Assembly: GCA_037127255.1 (NCBI GenBank)
Contig: JBANSL010000002.1
Span: 12,382,001-12,446,000, forward strand
DNA: 64,000 nt
Reading direction: 5' to 3'
From: Persicaria tinctoria
Taxonomy: Eukaryota > Streptophyta > Magnoliopsida > Caryophyllales > Polygonaceae
The notes below the pieces were generated by a model. It saw only the letters and a program-made list of their open reading frames with translations, was not told the DNA's origin and ran no database searches. Numbering within the stretch: position 1 is the first letter of the stretch; each line of letters starts with the position of its first letter. Positions 49,771 to 62,885 of this stretch are shown piece after piece. A program made the translations under genes and the position numbers.

Positions 49771-52700
49771 ATGCGACAACCTTCGCTCTATCTCTCCTCC
49801 GCCGCAGCTGCCGCCTTCTTCGAATCCTCCCTCTCCACTGCGATGTACTCCCATCCCCGCCCTCGCTTTCGCCCCAATGTACAAATCTCTCTCTCTATCT
49901 CTAACTGTGTAAGTTTCTCTCTCCCCCTTTCACTCCGTGTCTGTTTCGCAGTCCCGAGGAGGAGGAGGCAGAGGTCAATGGCACAGAGACTACTCGGAGG
50001 GCCCGCTACACCCGGGGGCGTCGGAGAACCAGGGCTTCCCCGGAGACTCTCCGTTCCAGAGCGTCAGAGCCGCCAATTTGGGGGTTCAGGCACCTGTTTA
50101 CGGCCACAGCAACAATAATTATTCCTACAATGGTTATAATTCGGCGAATAATGGCAGATTTCGCGGTCAATCTAATGCTCACAGGCCGAGGCCTGAGTAC
50201 TCCAACAATCCGCGGGGTGATTCTGGTTTCCGACCGCGCTTTTCGTCAAATCAGCGGCCGTTTCAGCAGCCGCGGTCACAGGATGAGCCAAGGCGACCTA
50301 AGCCGAATGATTACCGCAGGTGGGAGGTAGCCAAGAATCCGCCGCCTCCTACATGTGGTAAGATTCTTGGGATGGTTAATTGGCTTTCTCTTACTGATTG
50401 ATGACTGTAATAAGCAAGATTTATATTTATGCTCCAATTGTGAAATTTAAATCCAAATGCTTTATGTTTATAGTGATAAGGAGGTCTAAATCATTTTGTG
50501 GAAAGTGGTTTCAGTCAGTCTTATTTGGGGATGTTTAGTTATGCTCATAGAACTCTGGAATCAGATTGTGTTGTAACTTGTAATTGTGACAAAGGTTTAA
50601 AGAGTGTAAGGTGAAAATTTAATCCATAATTCGGATTGACTACTTGTTGCTTTAAAAAAACAATTGATGGAAGCAATGAAGCATGCATGTTGAACAAGAA
50701 ACAAGAAAAAGAAAACGAATGTGAACAAGTGGAACTTGGTTCATAATTCCCTTGTTTTGAAGAGCTTTGAACAGGGAATCTGATGACATGTAAAGACGTG
50801 CCGTGTTTGGGATTTAAGAAGAGATTTTGAAGGTTGGAATGCGGAGCTTGTTTTAATCTTGATGGTGTCAAATATAGATGTTGTTTGCAATTAAACTACA
50901 TTATATCTTGTTGATACGAAAGTTGTATTTCATACTAGATATTTTAAAATTAAGGCCGTTGATCTGTTGGAGACAGAATCCCATAAGTGATACTAATTCA
51001 CCAAAGCTTTATCTTTTGATCTTTGAAAAATATTCACTGGTGAGTAGTGACTGATCAAATGTGGAGTGTGAGAATACACAGGTTTGATGAGAATAACTTC
51101 ATAGAGACTGATTGATTCATGTTGAAACAATATGGTTCACAGGGTACATCCTTTAATCACATGATCTCAGGAGGGCCATCTACTGCCCCTCAATATGTGA
51201 TCATTTCCTTTTTCTCCAAGCGTAGGCTTGCATGATTAGTTCAGCACTATATATTGAGCTAAGGTAGATGTTGTGCAGAATAGGCAGTTGGTGCTGTGCA
51301 TGCCATATTATCTATTAGCTGAAGTTAAATAGGATAGTTCTCATGTTTATAGCAATTAATGAAGCTAGTGGTTGTGCTTAGTGAGCTTAGCATAGTTTTC
51401 TTGCTAATCCTGATTCACTGTTTGGTGTTCTTTTCAGAACGTTTCTCAGTTCTCTCATACAACATACTCGCTGATTATCTTGCAAATAACCATAGGAATA
51501 AGCTTTATTTCCACATTCCCCGTCGCTTTATGGATTGGGAATGGCGAAAAAAGGGCATAGTTTTTGAGCTTGGATTGTGGTCTCCCGACATCATGTGCTT
51601 CCAGGTTAGTTTCTGTTTCTATATATATCCAGCAGTGTGATAGTTTTGGATAAGACAGTTTTTATTGTCATTAAAGCTCAGCATGTTTATATGTGACATA
51701 TATGCGCCTCATCCTTGCTTGAAGGTATTCTTCTCGTGTTCCTTCTGTGGGACTTGTTGAAGTCCGTCTCTTTTTACCACCCATTGTCCATTTGTTACAC
51801 CCCTCTATTCAAAGAAGACTGACAGAGTCACTGATAGTAAATTTTTAAAGACAAATGAGAATAACTAAAATGATAACCAACAAATTATAATGTCTGGTCC
51901 ACAGTGTTTGTTTGCTGTCTCTTTTTCTTTCATTCATGGTATTTTTTCATCACCAATTTTTTGACGACCTGATTGGTAGAAATCTTCATGTTTATTACAG
52001 AGTTTTTCTTGTGTTTTAGCAAAAACTAGTGACTCTTAACATTCATCACATATAGATATGCTTTAGTGGCCATTACCAAATGTTTCTATTGCATTTGCAG
52101 GAGGTTGACAGGTTTAATGATCTAGAGGAAGAATTAAGGAAACGGGGATACTTGGGCATTTGGAAGGTGTGTCCAAAAATCTGTGCATATTTTTTTTCTT
52201 ATAAATATTGACTTTCAACCTTATGATTGTACAACTACTCTCTCTTCTCATGGGAGAAGGAAATAATTTCATTAAATTGTGTCAAAGAAGGTATCAATCT
52301 AAGAAATTATATCTTCATTTTATGTTCAGTCTTACCTTTTTGTCACTTCTTACTCTATGAGTTAAAATGTTCAGCTTCCTCTTTTCATTCCTATGCCTGA
52401 TTAAAAAAAAACACTTTTATATTTCAAACCAATCAGTTATTGGCCAAGTTACAGGAGTGCTTTTACAGGCCATAGTTGGAATCACCCGTTTCATAAATTA
52501 CAATGTTTGGTTTAAATTTAGTTCAATTTGGTGATTTTATTTACCGGTAAGATTATTATTACTCTGTTTCATTTATTCGTTTAAGAAAGAAGTTCTTCTC
52601 CCGGATCTAGGATGGTTATCTTTACTTTCTTAGCAGGTAGGTATGCTTTTTTCCTTTTCATGTAGTTAACAAATGGTAATACAATTATACAAATATGAGT

Positions 52701-55700
52701 GAGAATGAGAATTTCTTTGGATGTCATGAGCGAGAATGTTATTTCTCCCTTTATAATGTGACTCTGTGATGCACTAACAAAGTTGGGACATATTTGTAGA
52801 TGCGGACCGGAAATCCTGTGGATGGGTGTGCAATGTTTTGGCGGACATCAAGGTAGTAATTACTCAGAATGTAACTCTTTAATTGTTTAGTGTTTGTTAT
52901 GTACAATATGTTTATGATGAGGCTGTTTATGATTCAAGATTCAAGCTTGTGCATGAGGAACACATTGAGTTCAGCAAGCTTGGTATGCGGGATAATGTTG
53001 CTCAGATTTGCGTGCTTGAGGTATCTAACACTTCCATCTAGTTGACTTCAATAGAATCTTAATTTGAGATTGAGGCAAATGTTGGTTTATGTTCGGTGTT
53101 TTTAACATTATTCCTTTTTGTGAGAATCATGCTTATATTGTCTGAATTATTCTTATCCAACAGTCCTTGGTTCAAAATGACATTGGAGGCCAGTCTACTC
53201 CATCTGAAAGGTAAGATAAGCTTCAAATGCTAAACTTTTTATGCAGAGTGGTTATTTGATTATTGTCTATAAAGCAACACATCGATGACTTATCTTCATA
53301 CCTCTTTTTTTTCTCTTCCGGATTGTATGAATTAGCTTTGCTAGCAATGAAATTGAGTGAAGGCATGAGGGCTTTAAATGAATCAGACATACATGATACA
53401 TGTGATCCTGAATCCTTTCTTAACCCATCACATCAAGTATCAAGCTTGGTCATGCAAATTCTCGATTATTTGATATTTTTGCCTATTTTAAATGAATGAG
53501 AATATTGTACAATTGTTTCTCTGTTATTGTTGCTTGTGTGAGTAAATAATATTCTGTTTGTGCAGCCCAACTGGTCCTAATAAAGTTGTAATTTGTAACA
53601 TTCACGTGCTTTACAATCCTAGAAGAGGAGAAATCAAGCTTGGCCAGGTATTTCTTTATTTCATGTTGAAAAGTTTCATACCTATATGGGGAGGGGGATT
53701 CAAGGCATGTTATAGCTTTATTTCATATTGAAAAGTTTCATAGACACAGATGACATAAGTTCCTTTTTGAGTTTGGAATTGTACCTCAATTCTGAATTAA
53801 AATCCTTGACATATTGTGTGTGTGTTAATTATTTTTATCTGCATATGAAACCATGGTAAATTAAATACTCTGGTTGTATTGTTTCTGGTGAACCATACGT
53901 ACTGTGGTTGTAATCATATATTCCTTTACAACCATTATAGTTTAGTTGTTGCTAAAACTGATCCTAGACAAGCAGTTCATCTCCAAGCTGTTCCAGCCTT
54001 TGACGAATATGTGTGATGTTTGTCAAACTTATTCACGAGTCTTCTAGGTTACCTATGTTGAATTATGAGGGAATTTTTGGTTTGGTCTTGATCTGAAAGA
54101 AATAACATGCTTTGAACTTTGCTTCTCTGACCTGCCTTATGCTTAGGTTAGAGTTCTGCTAGATAAGGCTCAAGCTGTTTCAAGAATTTGGAATGACGCT
54201 CCAATTGTGATATGTGGTGATTTTAATTGTACTCCAAAGGTGACCACGCTTGTCATTTTCTTCTCTCTTTCTACTGCCTAGCATGAGTTGACCTCATTTG
54301 CTTGAACGTACTGATCTAATATTGAGGTTTCAATGGATTGATTATGCCAGAGTCCATTATACAACTTCATCACAGAGCAGAAGGTAATTTTGAACAAATT
54401 AGCTTGTGCCTATCCATGATGAATTCTGCGATTCATATGCTACTTTACTGCATTTGCAGCTTGATCTGTCCGAATTAGATAGAGACAAGGTGTCTGGACA
54501 AGCTGCTGCTGAAATTTCCCCTCTCTTGGAGTTCAGACCGCATTCAGGGTAAATTTATTTTTCAGAGAAATTTGGCACTTTGCTTTTCAGTGTAAGTTGA
54601 GCTTCCTTTACATTATGCAATCTTGGAATGTATAGCTGATAAAATGTAAACCTCTTGCAGGGCAATGTCTAATTCTTATAGTGTTCCTCCCCCTGCAGTG
54701 GTTGTGAACATTGGCAGAAACTCTGAGCACAGTGCTTCCTCTCCGAAGCAGCTCCGTTCACAAAGAGGTTCTGCAAATGAGCTTCCGGCAACAGCTATAT
54801 TGGAGAATAGAGGTATAAATAATATAAAATTGAGTGATTCCTTCTCTGATGCTGAGAAACACAATAATGTTGATTAGGTTGCCAAAGAGGCAGTTTACCA
54901 CTCTATTACCCAACTTACCCCATGGTTTTTCAGATAAGGTTGATCCAGAAAGCTGTTCTGCTAAAGTAGCATTTGAAGCGTCCCAAGAAGCAGTGGATTT
55001 ATCCAGGAATGAGACTGGACCAGCTTCATATGTCTCAAATGATCACTTGAAGGACAGTCAAAATGATTATTTGGTCAACAATTCTGCTTGTCAATCAGTT
55101 GATGTGAATGACAAAATTGAATCTGCAACCAGTGAAGAAGAAATTGGCTCTAATTATACGGAGAGAAACCAGGAAGAAAGAGCATCTCCTTCCCAGTCTG
55201 AGATTCATGTGCAAGTCCAGAGCATGAACTGTGTAATGGAGAAATCGCCTACTGATAACGTTTCTTGTAATGGAGGTAGGCATTTATAGCTAAAGATTTC
55301 TGTAATTTGGTAGGTCTTCATGACGAAGTTGTTTATGTGTTCTTTTCAGTGATTTCGGAAGAGTTGGCCTCAACCCCTATGGTGATTAGGGCGAAGTCTA
55401 GCACTGTTCTGGAGGGCAACACATCTGATATATCCCTGGCTATTGAATTTGATGTCAATGAAAAGTTTGAAGGCTTTTCACTTGAAGGTTTGGATCAAAA
55501 TGGTGAAGACGGTGAGAAGTTCTTGTCTGATTTGCATAATGGTAAGCTTAATATATTATGGGTTGCTCAGTGCTTTTTTCATTTATAGAAATAACATGCA
55601 CTTCAAGGTTGTCTAATACTCAGTTTCACTAGGTGGCGACATTTTGGAGGATTTGTCTCCCAGATCCAAATCTGAGTCTGATTCGGGAATCAACTTTGAG

Positions 55701-57398
55701 TCACTTTATATGCAGAGAACTACATATGATCCATCTCTTTGGACGCCAATGGAGATAGCCACAGCAACTGGTAATGCAGATTGTACCCTTCTTGAACACC
55801 CCTTGAAGCTCAGAAGCACCTATGCTGAAGTTGAGGTCAGTTTTTTTTATTTGAGCTTCGCAGTTGATGAGTGTATATTTCCTACATATATCAACAATTT
55901 TTCGGTTATTTGGTCCTACTCCTACCCATTTGATGCTCTGTCTTCATAATGCCAAATTGCAATGAGAAATTTGATGATAGTGCATTGCCAATTTGCCATA
56001 GCATAAAGGATATAGCCTTATCAACAATTCCACCAGAGGAATAGTGTTGTGTTTTGCTCTAGTCTGGCAGATTAGCATTTCATCACACATATTTCATCAT
56101 TTACCTTCTCTCTTTCCAAAAGGTTGATAAATTTGGGGGAGGCAAAAACTTAATCAGCCACATTTATTTCATCATTTCCCTTTTCATGTTAAAAACTTAA
56201 TCAGCCACATTTGATGGCCAAGTTTGCTAGACTTTCACTGTTCTTTTAACGTCTTTGCATGTTCTTAAGTTGTCAGCTTGGTCCCTTCAATGTTCAACTT
56301 GAACTTTAGCTTATTTCAATAAAGGTTCAATATTTGATTACAGAAAGAAAACACCTTTATTTAGCTCTGGGGCAAATATGTATATGGCTTACAGTTTTTT
56401 TCTGAAATACTCCGTATATTTGAAGTTCTGTATTCTACTATTTGGCAGGGTTCCTCTGAGACAAGGCAGTCAAGTGGGGAGCCAGTGCTGACTAGTTATA
56501 ACACATGTTTCATGGGCACGGTTGATTACATATGGTAAAGTATTGCTTGTGTTTAGCTTGACATTTTCCTTTCTGCCGATTCCTAAATGTTTGTGTGATT
56601 AATTGTGAAAAATAAACTTATGACAGTAACAAACTTTTCATGATGTTGCACGAGTCTCCAGATATATTCTTAACATGTGACTTTGAAGAAAATATGATCT
56701 GTTGTTCTCTTTATCAAGTACAGACAGCGACAGCCAACATTCTAAATTAAAACTGCATTTGAAATATAGGCGAACAGAAGGTCTTGAGACTCTACGTGTT
56801 CTTGCCCCGTTGCCCAAAAGTGCTGTGCAATGGACTCAAGGGTTTCCAACAAGGGTAATCTTACATTACTGGTGCTTTTAATTTCACACACATTAATTTG
56901 AATGATGTTGATACTTTTACGGGTTTACCCTAACCAGTGAGTTTTTTTTTCCCCTAACCATCCTGTCAAGCTTCAGTTTTGGGGGAATTTCAGGGTTTGC
57001 TTGAATAAGAGTCTCCTTATAATGGTTGTGTAAAATGGCATCCCACCCCATCAAGCCTCTGGTTTTGCTGAATGCAAATGGATTAGTTATTTAATATGGT
57101 AATATCCGGATTGGATTTGTCGTGGTAGAAGCCGTACCCTCTGTGTGTTAAAACCCTGGCTCCTTCTTCTGCATTTCAATTTCTTACTCAAGAGAAGAAA
57201 GATGTAGGAAATAGCCTTTCTATGACTACATATTTTGTCTGCTCCCCGGGGTTCGTCAAATATTTTTTTAGGGTTCAAGAGTAATACATTTTTATTTGCT
57301 AATCTTTCCTTCCTTTTCGTTTGATGGTTCAGAAATGGGGCAGCGATCATATAGCTCTGGTTTCAGAATTGGCTTTCACAAAAGATAGTAGTAAATGA
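49771..57398 (+). CDS. CCR4-6: CCR4-type poly(A) exoribonuclease, CCR4 homolog 6
   Basis: Exonuclease-endonuclease-phosphatase (EEP) deadenylase that shortens mRNA poly(A) tails. 18 exons (49771-49878, 49952-50357, 51438-51604, 52101-52166, 52800-52852, 52939-53020, 53164-53210, 53566-53647, 54147-54239, 54351-54383, 54460-54548, 54661-54812, 54934-55275, 55350-55541, 55633-55835, 56449-56534, 56770-56854, 57333-57398) give 783 aa. The N-terminus is Gly/Arg/Asn-rich. EEP residues present: SYNILAD (N180), QEVDRF (E228), GDFNCTP (D362, N364), TVDYIW and GSDH (D767, H768). The acidic and Ser-rich segment of about 295 residues at 410-705 separates the two catalytic halves. The start could instead be the in-frame ATG at 49843. 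No WD or leucine-rich repeat domain. Confidence 0.94.
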
Positions 57399-59694
57399 TG
57401 ATTTGCAACTCTAGTCGAAGAACCTTTGATCCCTAGTGGACAATTTTGCGATTCTTCCACATGGTCATCAAGTTTTTCACTCTCCCATGAACCAAACAAC
57501 ACAGGGAGAGAGATTTTTTTTTTCAATGAGAACTGAAATGATTTATGTGTAAACTTACTGTATTGTTTTTGTTTGGCTTATTCTAGACCTTTACATATTT
57601 TACATTGTCTTATAGTAGTAGTGGTTTAGCTTGTGGCTGATTTTCTGTATGGAGTCTATGGACTTGTTATCAGTTTTTCGATTGTTCCACAGATTTGTAA
57701 GTAAATACTACAAGATCAATATTTGTGTTCTTATAAGATTAGTTCAAATTTGCAGAATTCAAGCATCACAAAAATCGCCAAAAAAAAAAAAAAAAAAGTG
57801 TTCTTTCCTTGTTCATGCTGATAACCAGGTTTATCAGCCGGCTTATGACTATGAGCAATAAGCTTCTTATCATGATAAATGAGTTAATTATCATCATATT
57901 TTATTCTGTTGAATAAAATCCAATGGTTTATAACTTGTATAAAAGATAACCAGTGTAAATAACACAAAAATCTCAAAATGCACAACCAACAGCTTTTAAC
58001 CGCTTGTAAGTTGCAGGTGTGGTGGTGATCTTTCTCGTTTAAGTGCTATTTAGTATTTATCCCCTCTCGAATGGCAAACAAGAAATCAATGATTCGCCAA
58101 GTCTCCTGTAACTGATGTGCAATGGGTTCCTAAAGCTCTTGTTTGGAGTTGGAGCCCATAATCTTATTCCTCAAGAAGCTCTTTCTTGTGTATTTTTACG
58201 GATGGGGTTGCTATAGGGGTGACTATTTTTTTCATCATTTGCATGGTGGAATTATCGATTATGGAAGTCGGTGACGATGAAGCACATACTGTCACTGACA
58301 TCTGGTATTGACAAGGCTCCAACAAGGCATCTCGAATCGGCAAGTCACCTTTGTGTGCAAGCAAGTCATCTCCAACTCTTCGGCCACCCACGTCCAATGT
58401 CAATGTTGGAAATTTTTCCGACGGTTAAAAATGTTGAATTTTTTTTTCCCAACAGACAAAAGTATTGGAAATTACAACCTTAATACCGTTGAAAATTACT
58501 TATCACCCACCCAACGACACAGTTTTACCGACTTGGAAGTTGGAAGCCAGTGTTAGTTGATCTTTACCGACTTCCGTTGTCGAAGAAAGTATCGTGCATT
58601 TGGCGATATCAAACCGTCCCGATAGTAAATCAGATACGGATTGTTCATCCATCGAACCCCACAAAAAGTAGCTAATCAATTAAAATGGGTTAATTACTTA
58701 AGTCAATAGGAAATTAGTTCATGGAGCATACTTTTGATTCGGAAAGACCGGATAAATTTGGGTTACGGGACCAACCCAACTGTATAAAAGTCCACCTTCA
58801 ATGAATCAATGGGAGCTACTCCGTATGAATGGTGGGTCAATCAGCAAGCCTGACACCATCCAAACTCTTACCTATAAAAAAAAATGGAACTAATCCGTAT
58901 GAAATTTTGATCAAAGAGCCTTAGTACACTCCTCTTTGCAATTATTTCTCTTTCAAGGTCACTTCTTTCATCTCCTTCTCTTCTTCCATCATCTTTAATC
59001 TTCATATTGGTGTTTTGAATTTTCCGAATCCAAATATGATATGTAGTAATGTTCTTGCTTTCCGTTTTTTCTTCTTCTTATTCTTCTAGTATTTTTGGTG
59101 TATACACGTTTTTTTAAATGCATTTGAAGGTGATAAGGTAGTGAACTCTAATGATTTTATCATAATATGGCAATAAAATAACATCTCCAATAGTATTATT
59201 AAAATGTATGTGATAGTTCCAAAGTACCAATGTATATTTATTTTTTTGTGAAGTGTAAAATACATCTGCAATTGTTAATTTGAAGATTTGTTTTGGATTG
59301 AGAATCATATCTACTATGAGCTGTTGGTGTTGGTGATGGAGGGGCCATATATTATATATGAAGAAAGGTAACCCCAAATTGCATTGGGCATTCATGGGAA
59401 CGTGGGTATGTGACAACCTCACACACCTTAATATTCTTTTATAATTTAATAATCAAGTTCAACAAATCAATTTTTTTATACCAATTATATCCTGTAATGC
59501 TATGTTTTATATATAATCGATTCAAATATTAAGTCGATCCAATTAGACTAAGTTTTTTTTAAAAAAAAATCAATTTTTTGGTGGTAGAACTCTTATTATG
59601 TTTATGATGTTGATAAGGTTGATATTAAAGTGCATGATTATTTTAAAAAGGGGTCCAAATCATCTGTTCCAGTTACGTCCCTTTCTCCCGTTCC
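57399..59694. other. Intergenic, CCR4-6 3' flank and unassigned DNA
   Basis: Begins with the CCR4-6 3' untranslated region. A poly(A) run lies near 57781-57798. Bases 58160-58560 and 59110-59420 carry short open frames with no recognisable domain. No repeat ends or RNA genes were identified. Confidence 0.35.
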
Positions 59695-59989
59695 CAGGGG
59701 CGGAGGCAGGGCTCATTTTTTTTTTAACGAAAGAAATGAAAAACAAAAAAAAAGGGGGGTTTTCTGGAGGTTAAAAAAACTGAAGAATGAATGCATTAAG
59801 GGGAGAATCGAACTAAGGATCTCCTGTGTCCCCGTACAACGCTCCTACCAACTACGCTGGAATGTACCTTTGTTTAGCTAGTACCCCTCTTTTACTATAT
59901 AGACACACATATATATACATAATTTTTTTTTTTTTTAATTTTTCCGGGGGGGCTCGAGCCACCGCTTACCCCCCCTCCCTCCGCCCCTG
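59695..59989. mobile_element. hAT-like MITE with tRNA-like core
   Basis: 295 bp with an exact 8 bp target duplication CCCGTTCC (59687-59694 and 59990-59997). Ends are CAGGGGCGGAGG and CCTCCGCCCCTG, related to the element at 37189-37826. On the minus strand the middle (about 59805-59870) reads like a decayed tRNA: GTAGTTGGTAGGAGCG (A-box/D-arm-like) and AGTTCGATTCTCC (B-box/T-arm-like). It does not fold into a credible functional tRNA. Confidence 0.85.
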
Positions 59990-59997
59990 CCCGTTCC

Positions 59998-60177
59998 CCT
60001 CACAAAAACTTTTTTTTTCTTTTTAATCTATTTTTTTTTTTTTTTTTTTTTTAATTAGGAATTGTGATGGGGAGGGGATGGAGGGACATGAGAGGGGACA
60101 TTTTTCAGGATAGAGGATTTCATTCCTTTAAAAAGCACCAACTAACAAAAGCAAAGCACCAATTTTCATATTAAAAT
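59998..60177. other. Low-complexity spacer
   Basis: Includes a poly(T) run of more than 20 bases at about 60028-60052 and a GA-rich stretch. No gene seen. Confidence 0.4.
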
Positions 60178-60234
60178 TCTTTTATTATTATTATTATTAT
60201 TTATAATAATAATAATATTATTAATAATAAAATG
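60178..60234. repeat. (TAA/TTA)n microsatellite
   Basis: TTATTATTATT followed by ATAATAATAAT and TTATTAATAATAA. On the minus strand it lies directly after the stop codon of the reverse-transcriptase fragment, so it may be the simple-repeat tail of that non-LTR element. Confidence 0.75.
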
Positions 60235-60236
60235 AA

Positions 60237-61770
60237 TTACACAAAGTTAGTTGGAAGTCTCGTAACAAATTGAGCTCCAACCCCCTTCTGAATAGTAAAT
60301 CCAACTGTATGAAATAAGAAATCATCATTATTAGACCCCGCCTCATGACTCTTCGTAACCAATTGAACCCACTTCATAAAGCCAATAGCATCATCTCTCA
60401 GTTCCCCCAAAGTAGAAAACGCAAATGCCATGAAGCAATACCCTTTAGTAGCACAAATATCTGCATACTTCTTCTCCTTCCTTTCAGTCGCTTGGGAAAC
60501 CGCCTTGCTAGGTACAAAGGAATCATTAGCTCTGGTTGTAAATGGCGAAGCCCCAACCACATCGACACAAGTGTCCCTACCTTTGTCCCACCCATAAACC
60601 AACAAATCACCTGGCCGCAGCTCAACACCATCATTACTGGTCATACCAGTACGCGCTTCCTTCTGAACAGTGATACCCGCCTTATAACAAATGTCTGCCA
60701 AAACATCTCGTACCATATTGTGTCGGTGCTTAGTCCCGATGCCTCGACTGCAATGCAGAGCATGGTCTCCAAAAGGGTCCATCTTATCCAGCTCACAACT
60801 GGGACAGGTCGAATACCCACTAAACATAGGAATCGAGAGATGGTATTGGAGGACATAACGAAACTGGCGAGACGACATGGTGTGAGCAAGGCCATCAATG
60901 GGAGTAGTCAACAAAAAAATCATGTGCTCTTTCTTCTCTCATTGCTTGCAAAACCTGCAGCTGCCTTGAAGTCGGATTGAGTGTGGACACCAAGTTGTCA
61001 TCAATGAACTTGAAGTATCGATCCGCCAATACTGACATGATTTTTTTGGGGGCGGGGGATACAAACAAGTCATCAATATCCGAACCAACACAAACGACAT
61101 ACCTCGAGATAGCTTGGGTGAGAACACTATCAGAGCTAATGTCAGGATGTCTGGAAGGTGATGGTGCTAACTTACTCAAAATGGATGTTTGGAGATCGGC
61201 TGTTTGGAGACGAGATGCGATGAAAGCAAAATGACTAACATCCTCAGCCGTGAGCACACCAAACCCACCAAGTTTTAAAGGAAGTGGTCTGGCGCCACTG
61301 CCACGGACTAAACCCTGGGCATCCGGCAGTAATTGCATGCTCAAGGGAGGCCTGAAGCTCATCATCAAAACACTGTATAGCTCTGGGGAGGGCATGAGAG
61401 GGGCAAGTTCGAAGAGGAAACATCAATTTGGAGACTCCGATACAATTTCGTAAAAGGAGCAATTCACATTGGGGATCTTCTAGCCTCCTCACAGCCTTAA
61501 GAACCTCTATCGCCTTGTCAACTCTCTTCGTAATCAAGCTATTACAGAATGTAGAATTGTTGCTGACTGGTCCGCCTAACAATTTCACTCCCAATTTGGG
61601 TCTAGAAATGTCAAATGGGAACAAACCAACTTCATGGCTCCGCGGATCTTCAGTCGGTCAGAATAATTCAGTTTTCTGAATGTTAATGAATAGCCTCAAT
61701 CTCGGACTCTCGCTAACCACAATCTCAAGAGCCTTAGCAACCTCCCTGGTGTCACCTGGTGTGAAATAAG
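60237..61770 (-). pseudogene. Decayed non-LTR-type reverse-transcriptase fragment (C-terminal part)
   Basis: Three overlapping minus-strand frames reconstruct the C-terminal half of a plant reverse-transcriptase-like protein. The 5'-most piece reads VAKALEIVVSESPRLRLFI, then KTELF followed by TGA where related proteins have Trp. Next is PKLGVKLLGGPVSN and a second frame (LKLGGFGVLTAEDVSHF). The last 228 residues carry CPSC...HALHC, RHNMVRD and RPGDLLVYGWDKGRDTCVD, ending RLPTNFV. Frameshifts lie near 61300-61350 and 60900-60930. The polymerase core (YADD region) is missing, so the copy is 5'-truncated. The Cys/His motif followed by a PGD-x14-D pattern resembles the restriction-like endonuclease of R2-type elements; that reading is inference. 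Confidence 0.8.
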
Positions 61771-61874
61771 AACATTAAAAAATGTAACCCCTGATTAAAA
61801 ATAATCTCAAAGTTATTCATATTTAAAGTTTAAAACATTAAATATTATGGAGTATTCAAAACTAACCCAGTACT

Positions 61875-62263
61875 TAGACCTGTCAAAACACAACCCGACC
61901 CGAACGATCCGAAAAATTTCCGACCCGAACCCGGAAATTTTGACCCGATTTTTTTTCGACCCGATCCCAAAAAACCCAAAATTTTTCGGGTAATATGGGT
62001 TTCGACCCGGTGACCCGATTGACCCGGTAATTTTGACCCGATTGACCCGGTTGATTTATAATTATATATAATTAATTTTTTTATATAATTAAAATTTATC
62101 ACAAAATTATCAAATCATGATTTTTTTTTAATTTAAAAAAGAAAAAATTGACAAACCCGAAACCCGGTCAAACCCAGGTTCGAGTCAACCCGAAACCCGT
62201 TTTACCCGAGACCCGAAGTGACCCGCCCCGAATCCAAACCGAATGACCCGTTTAGCAGGTCTA
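61875..62263. mobile_element. hAT-type MITE rich in GACCCG
   Basis: 389 bp, terminal inverted repeats TAGACCTG and CAGGTCTA, exact 8 bp target duplication CCAGTACT (61867-61874 and 62264-62271). The arms are packed with GACCCG/AACCCG words and their complement, separated by an AT-rich centre near 62055-62145. No coding capacity. Confidence 0.9.
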
Positions 62264-62381
62264 CCAGTACTAGTACATTGTAAATCTGTGTCGTAATATA
62301 TGGTCAATAAATGTATGATTAGATGTCGCTTTATGTTGAAAGAGATGTAACACAACGTTAAATTGGTGTTGAGTATACTAG

Positions 62382-62743
62382 GTGCTCGTTTGGATTGGTT
62401 TAAAAAACCCAGGAAGTGGAATATCCCAGAAAGTTGGATAGAATATCTGCGTTTGGTTAAAAAAATTGTTCTCCAAAAACCCAGGAATTGAAATTCCCAT
62501 GAATTTAACTTCGTGTGAAACACAGGAATTGAAATTACCAAGGGGGTACATGGTAAGACAACTTCCACCCTTTTCTTATTAATAAAAATCCCATATTTAT
62601 CTCAATATATCAAATCCACCATTTTTTCATTTTTCAACCAAACATGTTTCATAAAATCCCAGAAAGTGTAATTAATGGGAAGTAGACTTCCCATGAATTA
62701 AATTCCCGGGAAGTATACTTCCTACGTTTATCCAAACGAGCAC
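62382..62743. mobile_element. Tourist-like MITE, second copy
   Basis: About 362 bp with perfect inverted ends GTGCTCGTTTGGA and TCCAAACGAGCAC. Internal blocks (CCCAGGAAGT, GGAATTGAAATT, CCCGGGAAGT) match the element at 22541-22875. The flanking target duplication is unclear in this copy. Confidence 0.78.
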
Positions 62744-62885
62744 TATATGTGTTTTTGACATTGCTCGATTACAAGCATAAAACCAATTAGCCTTTCCCAT
62801 TGGAAGTCGTTATTATGTGCAACATCTAATTGAACGCATTCATATTAAAAAAAATACAATATCCATTTTAACAATTTTCAATTGT

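Noticed and set aside
53263..53499. 78-codon plus-strand frame inside the CCR4-6 gene
   Set aside because: Falls in the intron between exons 53164-53210 and 53566-53647; flanking exons join in frame without it.
59805..59870. tRNA gene on the minus strand
   Set aside because: Only box-like segments are present; no complete acceptor and anticodon stems, and it lies inside a MITE.
60345..60980. 211-codon plus-strand frame
   Set aside because: It is antisense to the reverse-transcriptase fragment, which has the recognisable protein similarity.
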